DNA of 64,000 bases from Athripsodes cinereus (taxonomy: Eukaryota > Arthropoda > Insecta > Trichoptera > Leptoceridae), in contig OX388306.1 in assembly GCA_947579605.1 (NCBI GenBank), positions 6,634,001-6,698,000 on the forward strand. The letters run 5' to 3'. Under the pieces are notes generated by a model, which was not told the origin of the DNA, ran no database searches, and was given only the letters and a program-made list of their open reading frames with translations. This document shows positions 1 through 10,874 of the stretch, piece by piece. Positions within the stretch are counted from its first letter, which is position 1; the number at the start of each line of letters is the position of its first letter. The translations under genes and the position numbers were made by a program.

Positions 1-1694
1 ATACGCAGTACAGCTTGTCTCCTATATATTGTGTCCAATCTTAATACTCCAAAGTCAGAAAACAGTTGGTCAGATGGGTAATCACTCGGCTTATGCAATA
101 TAATCTTAATAATTTTTCGCTGTATGATGTAAAGTGGCTTCAAGCTGGTAGAATATATTCCTCCCCATCCTATTATTCCATACTGCATAACCGACTGCGC
201 AAGAGCATAGTAAACCATTTTTAACACATTCGTACATAGAAAACTTCTGAGACGATAAAATACATAAAATATCTTTCTCAATCTCTCTACAGTCATAAAC
301 AATTGATCTCTCCATTTTAATTCCGAATCAACCAGCACACCCAAATACCTAACCGAACTATGTACTTTCAATCTAACACATTCAGTTTCTTCACCATAAC
401 ATTTCATATCACAATCATAGCGGTGGATTCTAACATCCAAATTTTTAGGTACATTTTTTTCATTAATAGAGAAAGGTAGCACAGCAGTCTTTCGAGCATT
501 CAGCGTTAACAAATTTAGGTCGAACCATGATCTTAGAACACCCATCTCCACATTTGCCACTTCAACAACCTCATCCCATGTGTCACCCACAGATAACATC
601 ACCGTATCATCTGCGAAAGAAACAATTTCAGATCGAATATTTATATCAAACAGATTATTTACATATATTAAAAACATTATAGGCCCCAAGACTGTGCCTT
701 GTGGTATGCCATAAGTGGAACAAGCATGGTCGCTCAACACATCTCTCAACCTGACATGCTGCTCTCGGTTATATAAGTAGCTTCTTAACCAATTTAAACA
801 TGCATCATCGAACCCAATTTTATTTAGTCTACGTATTAATCTCTCATGGCTAATACTATCAAAAGCCTTTTGTAGGTCTATGAATAATCCAATACATTTT
901 TTACCATTATCCAATGCATTGCAGACCACAGATGTCAATCTGGCAACAGCATCCTCTGTCCCAATTCCTTCTCTAAACCCATATTGATTTCTACTAAATA
1001 TAGCATTATCATCAGTATATTTGAGTATTTTTTTTTTCACTACTCTTTCATAGATTTTAGCAATACTTGAAGTAAGTGATATCGGTCTATAATTTGTTGG
1101 GTTCTTCCTATCGCCAGACTTGAATACCGGAGTAACATGTGTGATTTTATAGATAGATGGGAAAACTCCTTCCTTTAAACTGTTATTAATTATGTAAGTG
1201 AGTGGCCTCACCAGTTGTGCAAGATTAGTCTTTAATATCTCAACAGTTACACCGTCAAAACCAGGCGACGTTCCACCCTTCATTGACTTCACTATAGTTT
1301 CGATTTCACTCTCGTTCACGATCTCAAACTGCTTATATTGTCTTGGAACTGGTGAATCTCCTTCATCAACATTTATAACACTGGGAGCAATATTATTAAT
1401 CTTACGTGCAAGGTCAGCTCCCACAGAGGTAAAAAAATCATTAAAAACATTTGCACATTTCTTAGGTTCCTTAGAAACATTTAATATCTGCTCCTCATTA
1501 ATTATTTCAGTAATAGGACTAAATTTCTTTCTTTTATTTATTGCTTCATTTATTGTATCCCATACTTTCTTTGCACTTTGTCCAGCAAGTTCAACCTTTT
1601 TAGCAAAATATTTGTTCTTTGCTTGTCGAATAAGATTAGTCAGCATATTCTGACTATTTAACTTCATTATGTTTTTAGATATATTTTTTTTCAT
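1..1694 (-). CDS. LINE reverse transcriptase, partial, open to window edge
   Basis: Reading the minus strand from an ATG at 1694 gives about 564 codons without a stop, running off the left edge. RT landmarks appear in order: a pre-RT segment ending MKGGTSPGFDGV, the NPTNYRPISL block, FIDLQKAFD (about 884-857), GIPQGTVLGP, the catalytic FADD (617-606), a YLGV block, then the thumb/C-terminal region ending near SVMQYGIIGWGG and QRKIIKIIL. This is a typical jockey/CR1-like non-LTR RT domain. The N-terminal endonuclease expected upstream is missing: the frame meets a stop at 1733-1731, and beyond it the sequence is an unrelated element tail. The copy is therefore 5'-truncated but otherwise undamaged in this window, which implies a fairly recent insertion. 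Clade assignment is an inference; the RT identity is not in doubt. Confidence 0.9.
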   Translation of the reverse strand, partial: MKKNISKNIMKLNSQNMLTNLIRQAKNKYFAKKVELAGQSAKKVWDTINEAINKRKKFSPITEIINEEQILNVSKEPKKCANVFNDFFTSVGADLARKINNIAPSVINVDEGDSPVPRQYKQFEIVNESEIETIVKSMKGGTSPGFDGVTVEILKTNLAQLVRPLTYIINNSLKEGVFPSIYKITHVTPVFKSGDRKNPTNYRPISLTSSIAKIYERVVKKKILKYTDDNAIFSRNQYGFREGIGTEDAVARLTSVVCNALDNGKKCIGLFIDLQKAFDSISHERLIRRLNKIGFDDACLNWLRSYLYNREQHVRLRDVLSDHACSTYGIPQGTVLGPIMFLIYVNNLFDINIRSEIVSFADDTVMLSVGDTWDEVVEVANVEMGVLRSWFDLNLLTLNARKTAVLPFSINEKNVPKNLDVRIHRYDCDMKCYGEETECVRLKVHSSVRYLGVLVDSELKWRDQLFMTVERLRKIFYVFYRLRSFLCTNVLKMVYYALAQSVMQYGIIGWGGIYSTSLKPLYIIQRKIIKIILHKPSDYPSDQLFSDFGVLRLDTIYRRQAVLR

Positions 1695-1699
1695 TTTGA

Positions 1700-1765
1700 C
1701 AATAAAACAGAGATGTTGATATTTATTTAATCACATAAACAGCCGATAGCTTTTATATAAAATCA
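1700..1765 (-). repeat. 3' tail of another LINE/SINE (tail type T)
   Basis: On the minus strand this reads GCTATCGGCTGTTTATG followed by (TTAAATAAATA). The same tail type, with the variant words GGCTTCGGCCGTG or GCTAACGCCGTATG before AATAAATA repeats, recurs at 7285, 11340, 44563 and 47699. It abuts the truncated 5' end of the RT fragment, so two retro-insertions meet here. Confidence 0.5.
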
Positions 1766-2071
1766 TACATTATATAGGTAATTAAAAAAAAATCACATAC
1801 AAAAAAGCTACTTACAAACTACAAAAAACAATACCATTACAATAATTCATCCACTTATTTATTTCATTTCTCCTGCACATCATCGGCTATAATTTTCTAT
1901 ATAGCTCATACAATACACAAAAAACATTATAGAAACCTCACGGTCCTGAAAGGGTTAAGTATAATAATTTGCAGTTTCCTGTCATGGAGAAAAGTGGAAA
2001 TGTCAATCATTACTTCTTACATACAGTGTATAATGGTATTAGAAAAGACAGACAACCTGACAGCAAAACAT
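1766..2071. other. AT-rich, no feature seen
   Basis: Low-complexity AT-rich sequence. No coding signal or recognisable repeat beyond the tail at its left side. Confidence 0.5.
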
Positions 2072-2614
2072 TACAGCTACAAGAATATTCTGCATACATA
2101 CAACAATAATCATCATTACTCTTAATTAGTTACATGTTTATCTAGTAGGAGGTGTATTGAGATAATATTATCGCGAGTAAAGTTAATCTAAACTTGTAGA
2201 AATTTCATAAGTAGTGAGCTGTGAATACAAAAATATACAGCTTTATAAAATATTGACAGAGAATAAATAGATGTTCTAACAACAATTATTCACGTTTCCT
2301 ATCACCAATGGTAGGCAGGTGTGTATATCCTTATGGTATAGCCAATATATTATTATACATATTTGAGTTCTCCGTGGAGCATCCGTTAAAAAATTGTTCT
2401 CCCTTGTCTTTTCTGTAGGTTTTCGAGTGTCCTATAATAAAGCAGGTGTTTTAAAAAATAAAGATTTTAAAATTCTTAAATTCAGCGATGAGGTTTGCCA
2501 CCCATCCTGAATGTACTATATTTTGTTGGCACTGAGAGGACAGCTTGCATGTTTATTGCATGCAACTGGTCTTCTTGTTATTCTACTTGTGGAATATGTC
2601 GTGATAGTACAGTA
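2072..2614 (+). repeat. SINE-A copy 1, preceded by AT-rich flank
   Basis: The recognisable repeat starts at 2372 with CCGTGGAGCATCCG and runs to the TATGTCGTGATAGTACAGTA end near 2614. It carries the family's landmark words: TTTTCGAGTGTCC, TTCAGCGATGAGGTTTGCC, CACCCATCCTGAATGT, GAGAGGACAGCTTGCATG. The first 300 bases are AT-rich flank with no feature. The 86-codon ORF through this copy is incidental. Confidence 0.75.
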
Positions 2615-2639
2615 GGGTTAGTTGGAAGTGATCGCTCGT

Positions 2640-2815
2640 TTACAATAAATAAACTCTCCCTATTTATATTGATTGTATTTAATTTTAATGTTAATGTTAA
2701 ATTTAATTTTCATGCAAACTCCCCTTTCACGGCACAAGCTTTTAGCTTAGTCTGAAAGGTGTATAAGGTTGTATTTGGGTTTGTAACAAAACCCAGATAT
2801 ATCTTCTTTTTATAA
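2640..2815 (+). repeat. SINE-B 3' part, copy 1
   Basis: Shares CTCCCCTTTCACGGCACAAG, GAAAGGTGTATAAGGTTGTA and ACCCAGATATATCTTC with copies at 29921 and 57640. It ends in a TTTTTATAAAAAAAA tract. The tRNA-like head is not visible; it lies directly downstream of SINE-A copy 1. Confidence 0.65.
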
Positions 2816-2819
2816 AAAA

Positions 2820-4818
2820 AAAATTGTTTCTCTATTTAATGTTTTTTTAGTCAATGACGTGATGAAGAATAAATAAATAAATAAAATACCCAGGGGAGGT
2901 TCTAAAACAGTATGACAACAGGTAAATATAGTTGGTTGGTATTAAAGTATGAATAAATATGTAGCATTAAATTTATTATTTTAAAGCAGATTCAGTTTAT
3001 TATGATGCTGGATAAAACTGCATCCTAAAATAAATCACTGAAGAACTTCCCCCACCCTCTCTCTCCGTCTTCTTGTCGACCATCTTCATAAAAGAATCCC
3101 GAGTATAATGTCATTTATATCCATTTGCGTTATTGCATTATCCTTTTTTGATTAAAATTAGGTATATTTAAAGATAATTATTTAATAAAATTCCTTATGG
3201 GAAAAGTGTCATTATCATAATACAAAGATATGAAAATTAGTGAAGTATAATAATTATGATTTTATAAAGTTAAAAGCTCGGGACGTAGCTTCAAAACGCA
3301 TGTAGAAAATAACAAGTATCAATGAACTTCGACAGGTAGTGAATGACACAAGTTATCTACAATGTCTAAAGCTCATTCGCTATATAATATATAGGTATAA
3401 TATTGATAGTCAACTGCAACTTTCAATCATAAAATATCAGTTAATGCAGCATAGATTTGTTGCTGAGTAGTCTTGACAAAGTAAACACAATATTCATACA
3501 CGTTGGGAGTACGACCCTTGTTCTTTTCTTTTTTCCATTGGACCTAATAGACTGGTAATGCAGTACTAATTTTCTCAGAAACTATGTACCAAAATTAATA
3601 AAAATATTATTATGCTGTTTCACTCCTTAACATAATGATGATAATGGTCTCTTTTCTACTTAATTATGGCACATCCTATATACCTGTTAATGGAATAAAA
3701 ATACCCCTACAATAAACAAAAAACAATGAAATTTTTTCATGTATGCAACACAAAATAATTATATTATGTTCCTATATGAACAAAATATAAACAAATAACG
3801 ATGATTGTTGTAAAAAGGCTCACTTCTTATATATCGACCATCAACATAATTTGTATCAACAGTAACATACTTTTATTAATGATTCTACAACTAGGAACTC
3901 AAGGGAGATATTATGAACGTTTCGTATTGAACCAAAACTCGTTTAAGACTGGTTGATATCAAATAAAGTCGAAAACATAATAAATTTTCTTTTGATTTTC
4001 CAGGCTAATATAATTTAGTAATAACCTGACATATCTGAATGATTTATGAACTATCCTATCAATTTCTATGTACATATTAATATCTGGATTAAATGATCAT
4101 TCACTTGGTATCGGATGTTTAGCTTTAAAACGTATTCGTTTTATTAAGAGTATGTAGGTAGGTAATATCGGAACTAGATCTTCTGTGACAGACTGAAAAC
4201 AACATAGAGGAAATACTTCTAAAAATATATTTTATCATATTTATTTATTTGATATGAGCTTGACATATTTATAAGAAAGTGCAGCTTTATTTTCTCAAAC
4301 AAACGTAAAGTCGCGTCGATGAAAAATCAGCTATTGAAATAATGAAGTAAGATAGGAAAACTTTACAACTCAAGAGACATCTATATAATAAATTGCGAAG
4401 CTTCACTAGAAGATCAAACTTTGTGAAAATCTCGCTAGATGGTGGTAATGTTATATTAATTTCCTAGTGATAATCATTGTAGGTGGTGTTGATAAAAACA
4501 CAGTTACACCGACACCGTTAGGCAGTATTCATAGTAATAAATAATAATAATGAGCTATCGGTAAATTACCATTACCTACTAACGGCCCATCTCAGAGGCA
4601 TGTAGCACTATGAAAATAACGGGCATTCAAAAGCATTATTACGCCTATAGTGCACTTTTACTTTTTTCGTATAAATAATTGGACCACACAATTGTAACCA
4701 CGTACCTATGTACTGTTTAAATAAGAAGAGGTATACCTAATGGAAACATGAAATCACAATCAAACAATTTTGCTTTCATTTAAATTTTAATCCCATGACG
4801 AGTTTCGGCATTAAATTG
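2820..4818. other. AT-rich intergenic or intronic DNA
   Basis: Only a short (AAAT)n tract at about 2867-2886 stands out, probably the tail of a retro-insertion. No ORF, RNA gene or inverted repeat that I can support. Confidence 0.5.
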
Positions 4819-5256
4819 TTAATGAATAGTAATGGTAATTGAGAAGATGAAAGTGTAATCTGTGGAATGGACCAACAGTAATACAGAAATTCGAAGTAGG
4901 AACATTCGAGGTGATTGGAATAAATTAGTCTGTATATCTGTGTTCAGACAAGACTTCCACTTAAAATACCTATGACTGTTTGCCATCAAGCTACAGACCT
5001 CCACTTTATTTAAGCATTCATACGTTATTTTTCTATCTTCTTTTCTAACGCCGCATCTCTTGTGGGGTAAGCTTGCAGGATGGAGCTCCAAATTTTGATA
5101 GAACTCCAGAGTTAATTCGCTTCTCCTAGATTCATGCTAAATTTATTCCACGTGGTTCTCAGACATACCTACACGCTTTCTTACAACACTTCTTTCAGAT
5201 AAAAAGAAATAAGCGGCTTTCGCCTCGATACAAGCATATGCCTATAGTGAGTCTGC

Positions 5257-5701
5257 CAGTGGCGTAGCTAGGGTCATCTGCGCCCGGGGACAAAGTCTGC
5301 GCCCCTTCTCGGAGTCCCCAAGAAATTTTTGAAATTTTACAGTTTATATGGTTCATTTTCGAAGCATGAAGCATTATGAAGAATAATATTTAAACCCGAA
5401 CTGATCTTTGTTAAAAAAAAACCCCATCAGCAATCCTGCATTGTGGATGTGTCATTTTGTTTATGAGTAGAATGGCGCCCCTTAATGCTCAATGGGGGCG
5501 CCAAAATCGTGTTTACCAACTCTTTTGAAATGAAGATATTTGTGGAGCTCCAAAATTTAATCTTGCAAACGTATTTGGGATACATTAGCTTACATCAAAA
5601 TAAAATGAAAAAAATAGTTTTAATAGGTACTCATTTTGGCGCCCCCTAATGTGGCGCCCGGGGACATATGTCCCCCCCTGCCCCCCATAGCTACGCCACT
5701 G
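5257..5701. mobile_element. hAT-type MITE with exact 8-bp TSD
   Basis: The ends are CAGTGGCGTAGCTAGGG and, inverted, the matching CATAGCTACGCCACTG. Both sides are flanked by GAGTCTGC (5249-5256 and 5702-5709), an 8-bp target duplication as produced by hAT transposases. The 445-bp body is rich in GCGCCCC/GGGGCGCC subterminal words and has no ORF, so it is non-autonomous. It interrupts a LINE-type 3' end that resumes at 5702. Confidence 0.9.
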
Positions 5702-5935
5702 GAGTCTGCTGCTGGTGCCGATTGTATAGTCCTTGTCGCCTTGCTTGTTTTGGAGTTTATGTACGACTACTTTATATATTTTTAATGTTCTTTTTTCTAA
5801 TTTTGTGCATTTCTCATTTTATTATATGTAAGTACCTATAATATTCTATAATATGTGATAATGTATTTTATGCAGATCAAATGTGTATAATGATGTGTAT
5901 TATTTATAGGTGAATGAATAAATGAAAAAATACAA
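5702..5935 (+). repeat. LINE 3'-UTR fragment, family E, copy 1
   Basis: CTGCTG.TGGTGCCGATTG, CTCCTTGTC-like words and a terminal GGTGAATGAATAAATGAA match the segment 22436-22850. The hAT MITE sits at its upstream edge. No coding capacity. Confidence 0.55.
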
Positions 5936-6114
5936 TTTTTATTTGTCCTTTTATCATTCAACGCTTCATATGTGTAAAATTCAAAAATCCCATGCACACA
6001 ATTTATGTAATAGAATAAATAAATCACTAAATACGTGGAAAGCTCCTCAAAGCTGGTTCGAGATGAATAAAGTCACCTTGAAAGGTATTATTTAAATACT
6101 AAATATAAATATAC

Positions 6115-6543
6115 GGACATATGAAATCAAACTTGAGCTTGACGACTAACAGTAGTGTACATGGACACAACACGCGGAATTCAAACAATATAAGAAACAT
6201 TATACCCAGAACAAATAAAGTTCGAGATGGTTTCTTGTACTCTGCTGTTATGATTTATAACAGTTTGCCTGACCAATTGAAGAAATGTATAAATCCTAAG
6301 GAGTTTGGAAAGAGGATTCAAGAGTTAGTAATGACTTCTCAATGTTTGTGATAGTGTTTTGTGTTTTCAATAGTGTTGCTGTTCTGTGATTCTTTGCTCT
6401 GGTGTCTTATATTTTACTATAATATCAAATAATTTAAATTTATGAATTGTTTTACCAGATTTTTAATACCGCACGCCTCTGACACCAGCAACCTTAGTTG
6501 CTGTTTTGAGGTATTGTTTATAATTGAATTGAATTGAATAAAA
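6115..6543 (+). mobile_element. LINE C-terminal fragment with (GAATT)n tail
   Basis: A 76-codon frame (6121-6351) carries HGHNTRNSNNI, a PRTNKVR block and YNSLPDQLK, then a helix with PKEFGKRIQ. This is the usual C-terminus of jockey/CR1-like LINE ORF2. About 170 bp of 3' UTR follows and ends in GAATTGAATTGAATTGAATA (6523-6543), a pentamer tail. The copy is strongly 5'-truncated; nothing of the RT core is present. Confidence 0.75.
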
Positions 6544-6544
6544 G

Positions 6545-7284
6545 TGTTTTATTTATAATTATTAAAAATAAATACATTTCTCAATTAAATGGCAACAATT
6601 TTTATCATGAAAACAAAAATGCAATGAAAATTTAATTCAGAAAATATTTATGATATTATTAAACGTTGTAGCATATCCAATATTTAAAAAGTCGTAATTA
6701 TGTATTTCACCATATTTAAAATAAATAAAATATAGCGATCAACAATATTTAAAATTAAGCAATCTATCAACCTGTCATATTGTACTGCAATAATAATAAT
6801 ATCTACTATTTCAACATGAAAATTTTTACCTACTGAAATTATCATTGCGTAACGTTGTGCAATCACAATAATATTTCCAATGATTATTTACGCTCATCTT
6901 GTGGTTTGCACTAGATTTCGTTTTTTTTTCACCACACTTAAATATCCGTCTGCATATTTTCATTTGAAGACATTACTTATTACATCTGTCAAGATAATGT
7001 TTTGGTTATACGAATGATAGGTAATTACATAATATTTTGGTTAGAGAAGTGAAGTAATGAGCGATCTGCTACATATTATAATTATTTCACAGTATTGTGC
7101 AATCATATGTAATATTCTTCCCATTGATATTTTACCAGAAACATTAGCAATACATATAATCATTAGAAAGCATTTATAATTTTTCTTTCATAACATTTAA
7201 AAAAAATTATTTATTATAAATAAAATAAAATTTACGCACTCATTCTTTACTTACTATAATTTATTCTTTACTGAACACATCGAT
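6545..7284. other. AT-rich, no feature seen
   Basis: A+T very high, homopolymer runs, no supportable feature. Confidence 0.5.
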
Positions 7285-7835
7285 TACAATACTTTTTTTA
7301 TATTTTTATTCAGATATTCACGGCCGAAGCCTTTTACATGTAAAAAATTTAGTGTACATACAATACATGCATACAAAAAGTATTTTTCTTTTAAAAAAGA
7401 CACAAAACAATTAATTAGACACAAAACAAGAGTACAATTAAATAATAGAATAACGTTGACTCAATTTAAAAAAAAATAGAAAAGAAATTTGGTCAAGAAA
7501 TTAATTTCAATAAAATAATTTTAAAATTGAAATGATATAAATATTAAATGTCAAACAGAAAAACAAATGGTCAGTTAGTTAAAAAAATCGCAAATTAAGG
7601 TCAAATGATTGTATATATTTATATATATATACAGCAAATTATAAATACTATTTTATAAATAAGAATTCAAATTATATACATGGACTCATCTCACCAAAAA
7701 TGATAAATATTACAGAAAAAAAACAAGTAACGAAAAAAAAACAATACATACAATTTTATAGAAAAATGCATTAAAATAAGATATTGTCAATGTACAGAGG
7801 GCGAGTTTATTGCAGAGGCGCGATCAATAATATAT
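7285..7835 (-). repeat. LINE 3'-UTR remnant, minus strand
   Basis: The minus-strand 3' tail at 7285-7340 reads TACATGTAAAAGGCTTCGGC then AATAAAAAT. At 7795-7835 the word CAGAGGGCGAGTTTATTGC matches the 3'-UTR repeats at 17205 and 17670. The intervening sequence is AT-rich and may be the same UTR or separate insertions. Confidence 0.4.
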
Positions 7836-7947
7836 ATCTTTAAAACACAAATAGGTATGCCATTCTTATATCTTTTTATATTTTATATATTATGTATGTA
7901 TTTTCTTTTATATATTTTTATTTGGAGCTCCATGGTGGAATGGCAGA

Positions 7948-9687
7948 GTGAAAGCAGCGGTCAAAGAGAAGAAATATTTGTTTCGAATATGGCTGTGTGA
8001 CTCTAATGTTCAGACTAGGAGTAGGTATGTCGAGGCAAGGAACTTAGCCAGGAAAGTTATTAAAGAAGAGAAACAAAAAGCCTGGGAAGAATTTGGAAGG
8101 AAGCTAGAAAATGACTACCACAACTCTGACAAGAAATTCTGGCAGACTGTCAAACGCATGAGGATGGGTGACAATAATCCAACAAAGATTATCAAGAGTG
8201 AATCTGGCGTTATTCTTAGAGAGGACAGTCAAGTTTTGGAGAGATGGAAACAATATTTTAGCAAGTTACTGAATCCAGAGGTAAGCCAACAAGGCGGCAA
8301 TCTGGTTGAGGTAGTGCTACCAAACTATGATGAGTCTGATGATGAGATAATAACTCTTGAGGAGGTCACCCAAGCAATCAAAAGGCTGAAATGGGGCAAA
8401 GCAGCGGGAATGGATGAAGTGAGATCAGACGTACTCAAATACCTAAGCACTGAGGGAGTCATGTGGTTGCATAGAATTTTTTGTATTGCCTGGGACCGTG
8501 GTGTAGTACCCAAGAGTTGGAGAGAAGGAATTATTATCCCTTTATTTAAGAAAGGTGATCAGAAGGAGTGCTCCAATTACAGGGGAATCACGTTGTTGAG
8601 TCAACCGGGAAAATTATACGCAAAAATTCTCGACAAAAAGTGTCGTAGTAGAGTAGAATCCCGCATACAAGAGGAACAGTGTGGGTTTCGACAAGGTAGA
8701 GGCGTTGTTGATCACCTTTTTACATTGTGCCAACTTTCTCAAAAGTGTTGGGAATATGACAAGCCTGTGTACGCAAGTTTTATCGATTTAGAAAAAGCAT
8801 ACGACACGGTACCTCGTGAAAATCTATGGCAAGTACTAGAAACATATGAAGTAAGAGGTAACCTGTTGTCGATAAAATCTTTGTACGTTGACTGCATGAG
8901 TAGAGTGAGGGCTTGTGAGAGTCTAACAGAAGAATTCCCCATTGGTATAGGCTTGAGGCAGGGCTGTCCGCTGTCCCCGATTCTTTTCACGATATATATG
9001 GATTGGATGAACAGAAAGAGCGAAACTCCTGATCAAATAACAGTGGGTAATGTGAATCTGAAAACATTGTTGTTTGCTGACGATATAGTAAGACTAACTT
9101 CATCTCAGAGTGGTATGCAGGAATGGTTGAGTAGTTTCGAGTCGGTTGCAAATAGAGCTGGCATGAGTATAAGCACAACTAAATCGGAAGTAATGGTTAT
9201 AAGCCGAGAAGAAGTGCAGTGTGCGGTACATGTGAACGGGGCCCAACTCAAACAGATCTCGACATTCAAATACCTGGGAGTGGAGTTCTCAGCAGATGGT
9301 CGACAAACAGCGTGCATAGACAAGAGGATTGTGTCGGCAGGAAATGTGCTGAAAGCGCTTAAAAACCCGATAATACGTAAATCCGAGCTGACCCAACGGA
9401 CGAAAATGGCCATATTTAAGACAATATACCGCCCTATCCTCACATATGGACACCAGATTTGGATGCTCACAGAGAACGTGAGATCAAGGTTACAGGCAGC
9501 AGAAATGCGGTTCCTCAGGGGAGTGGCTGGTGTGTCATTGAGAGACCGTATAAGGAATACGTATGTTCGTGAGGCTCTCAAGGTAGAACCGGTACTCCTG
9601 CATATGTTAAGTATGTCGGATCGGGTACACGGTCTACTGGAACCAAAGCGAGCCTTGCCCATCACTAGTTATTTAATAAACAAGTAG
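7948..9687 (+). CDS. LINE reverse transcriptase (5'-truncated, 3' end replaced)
   Basis: A 579-codon frame. A charged pre-RT helix (residues 1-110) contains the WKQYFSKLLNPE block. The RT fingers and palm follow: KWGKAAGMDEV, SNYRGITLLS (about 208-217), the first catalytic aspartate in FIDLEKAYD (278-286), GLRQGCPLSPI (335-345), and the second catalytic pair in LFADD (375-379). The thumb has FKYLGVEFS and the TYGHQIWML / QAAEMRFLRGVAG blocks. All catalytic residues are present. The last 30 or so codons after VEPVLLH belong to an inserted element. Real length would be about 650 codons plus an N-terminal endonuclease, which is absent. The annotated ATG is simply the first in frame, not a proven start. 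Confidence 0.85.
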   Translation: MKAAVKEKKYLFRIWLCDSNVQTRSRYVEARNLARKVIKEEKQKAWEEFGRKLENDYHNSDKKFWQTVKRMRMGDNNPTKIIKSESGVILREDSQVLERWKQYFSKLLNPEVSQQGGNLVEVVLPNYDESDDEIITLEEVTQAIKRLKWGKAAGMDEVRSDVLKYLSTEGVMWLHRIFCIAWDRGVVPKSWREGIIIPLFKKGDQKECSNYRGITLLSQPGKLYAKILDKKCRSRVESRIQEEQCGFRQGRGVVDHLFTLCQLSQKCWEYDKPVYASFIDLEKAYDTVPRENLWQVLETYEVRGNLLSIKSLYVDCMSRVRACESLTEEFPIGIGLRQGCPLSPILFTIYMDWMNRKSETPDQITVGNVNLKTLLFADDIVRLTSSQSGMQEWLSSFESVANRAGMSISTTKSEVMVISREEVQCAVHVNGAQLKQISTFKYLGVEFSADGRQTACIDKRIVSAGNVLKALKNPIIRKSELTQRTKMAIFKTIYRPILTYGHQIWMLTENVRSRLQAAEMRFLRGVAGVSLRDRIRNTYVREALKVEPVLLHMLSMSDRVHGLLEPKRALPITSYLINK

Positions 9688-10317
9688 TGTGATGTAGCAT
9701 GGGTGGCTCTGATTGGGTAGTGGCCTTGTACTCGGTCTGAAAAATTATGGTGATTGTTATTTTTTTACATATTGATGTATTTAATTTGACGATGTTTTTA
9801 GTTAAGTTTGTTGTATAGTTTTTTTAAATAGTGTGTTTTTTTTTTTTTTTTTATAATGAGGGGAAATCCATCATGGACACCCAGGCGTGAGCTGTCTGGG
9901 TAGTGCCGGACTCTTACCGGCTAAAACCCCTCATTCTTCTTTGCAAACCCGGTTCCCACCTTTCGGTCTACCCGGGAGTGCACGTTTGCCTAGAGTCGCT
10001 GGTCTCTCTCTTTGAGTGACATCACACTCTCCATGTACACCTCATACGCTCTCCAAATCTCTGGCGATGCCAGCATGTGGTCTACCATGTTTTCGGCATT
10101 CAGCTCAGAGTTCATAGTGTGTTTGGGAATACTGTGAAGTGTTTATACAGCATATTGTAAGTTCTTTTTTATTACTAAGATATATTATTTTAGTTGTTAT
10201 TTTAGATTCTTATTTGTTCATGATTGTGATATGTTGTCCACTGTCCAGCAATTAGGTTTAACAACTGTCAAGCTGGCAGTGGTATATTTTATTCAAATAA
10301 AATAAAATAAAATAAAA
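9606..10317 (+). mobile_element. Retro-insertion inside the LINE, (AAATA)n tail
   Basis: This roughly 710-bp block breaks the RT frame between the codons for LLH and IERSQ. Its right end is a pure (AAATA)n tract (10295-10317), typical of a target-primed insertion. The left end has an open frame ending LPITSYLINK at 9687, probably the C-terminus of the incoming element. A short ATAT at both junctions is the only candidate target duplication. Confidence 0.65.
9833..10130 (-). repeat. Minus-strand LINE 3' end nested in the insertion
   Basis: The T-run at 9833-9852 is a poly(A) tail on the minus strand. Upstream of it on that strand is GGGTTTTAGCCGGTAAGAG and GGTGTCCATGATGGATTTCC, a GC-richer segment resembling the 3' UTR seen in several insect LINEs. 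Its 5' limit is uncertain. Confidence 0.5.
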
Positions 10318-10333
10318 TATAGAGAGGTCGCAG

Positions 10334-10570
10334 TTGCGATGGCTGGGTCACGTTCTCCGCATGCCAGAAGACAGACTACCACTTAGATCTTTGGAGGCTG
10401 TGGGAGAGGGCAGAAGACCGGTACGCCGTCCTAGAAGAAGCTGGCAAGGGCAGGTGTCAAACTTGTGTGTTGAAAGGTTTGGTTTGGAGTGGCCAGAGGT
10501 CCTGGAAGCAGCAGTGGACAGGGATCTCTGGAGGAAGTACCTAGGCGCAATGGGCCCCCGACCCAACTAG
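10334..10570 (+). pseudogene. Displaced C-terminus of the LINE RT
   Basis: The 78-codon frame begins MRWLGHVLRMPEDRLP, continues through an RRPVRRPRRSW basic block and ends GPRPN. It is the natural end of the ORF at 7948, cut off by the 9606-10317 insertion. It is not an independent gene. Confidence 0.85.
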
Positions 10571-10619
10571 GACAAGGGGAAGAAGATGTATGTATGTATG
10601 TATGTATTTTTATTTTTAA

Positions 10620-10797
10620 TTTGAGTACTTATTCTTTGTTTGTAGTTTTTTTTCTTCTTTCGAATGGTTGGCTGGAAGATGTTGCTCTGCAACAAGTCCG
10701 CCATTCGACAGAGCACTGTTTTCTATTTATTATGATTGTGTTTCTTGTACAAACTTTTTATTATGTTCTGTCAATAAAGCTTTATTATTATTATTAT
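10620..10797 (+). repeat. LINE 3' UTR with (ATT)n tail
   Basis: TTGGCTGGAAGATGTTGCTC, AGTCCGCCATTCGACAGAGC and a final TCAATAAAGC then (TTA)n match the layout of RTE-type LINE 3' ends in insects. The tail microsatellite at 10783-10797 marks the insertion end. Confidence 0.6.
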
Positions 10798-10874
10798 GCC
10801 ACCCTTATCGGAATTATTTCCTGTGCTGTTAATTTATGTTTAAAAGTTCAATATTTTTATTTTAAGGTTTATAA

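Larger units (their letters stand above)
7930..10607 (+). mobile_element. LINE with RT ORF, split by a secondary insertion
   Basis: RT core and thumb are at 7948-9605. The C-terminal frame resumes at about 10318 with ERSQLRWLGHVLRM and stops at 10567, followed directly by a (GTAT)n tail at 10587-10607. Removing 9606-10317 joins LLH to IERSQ in a way that matches the usual LINE C-terminus, so the gap is an insertion rather than a deletion. The 5' end is truncated: no endonuclease domain lies upstream of 7948. Confidence 0.85.

Noticed and set aside
4819..5091. 90-codon minus-strand ORF
   Set aside because: Some balanced composition at the start but no splice signals or family resemblance that I can defend.
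9105..9665. 186-codon minus-strand ORF
   Set aside because: Shadow of the plus-strand LINE RT frame.
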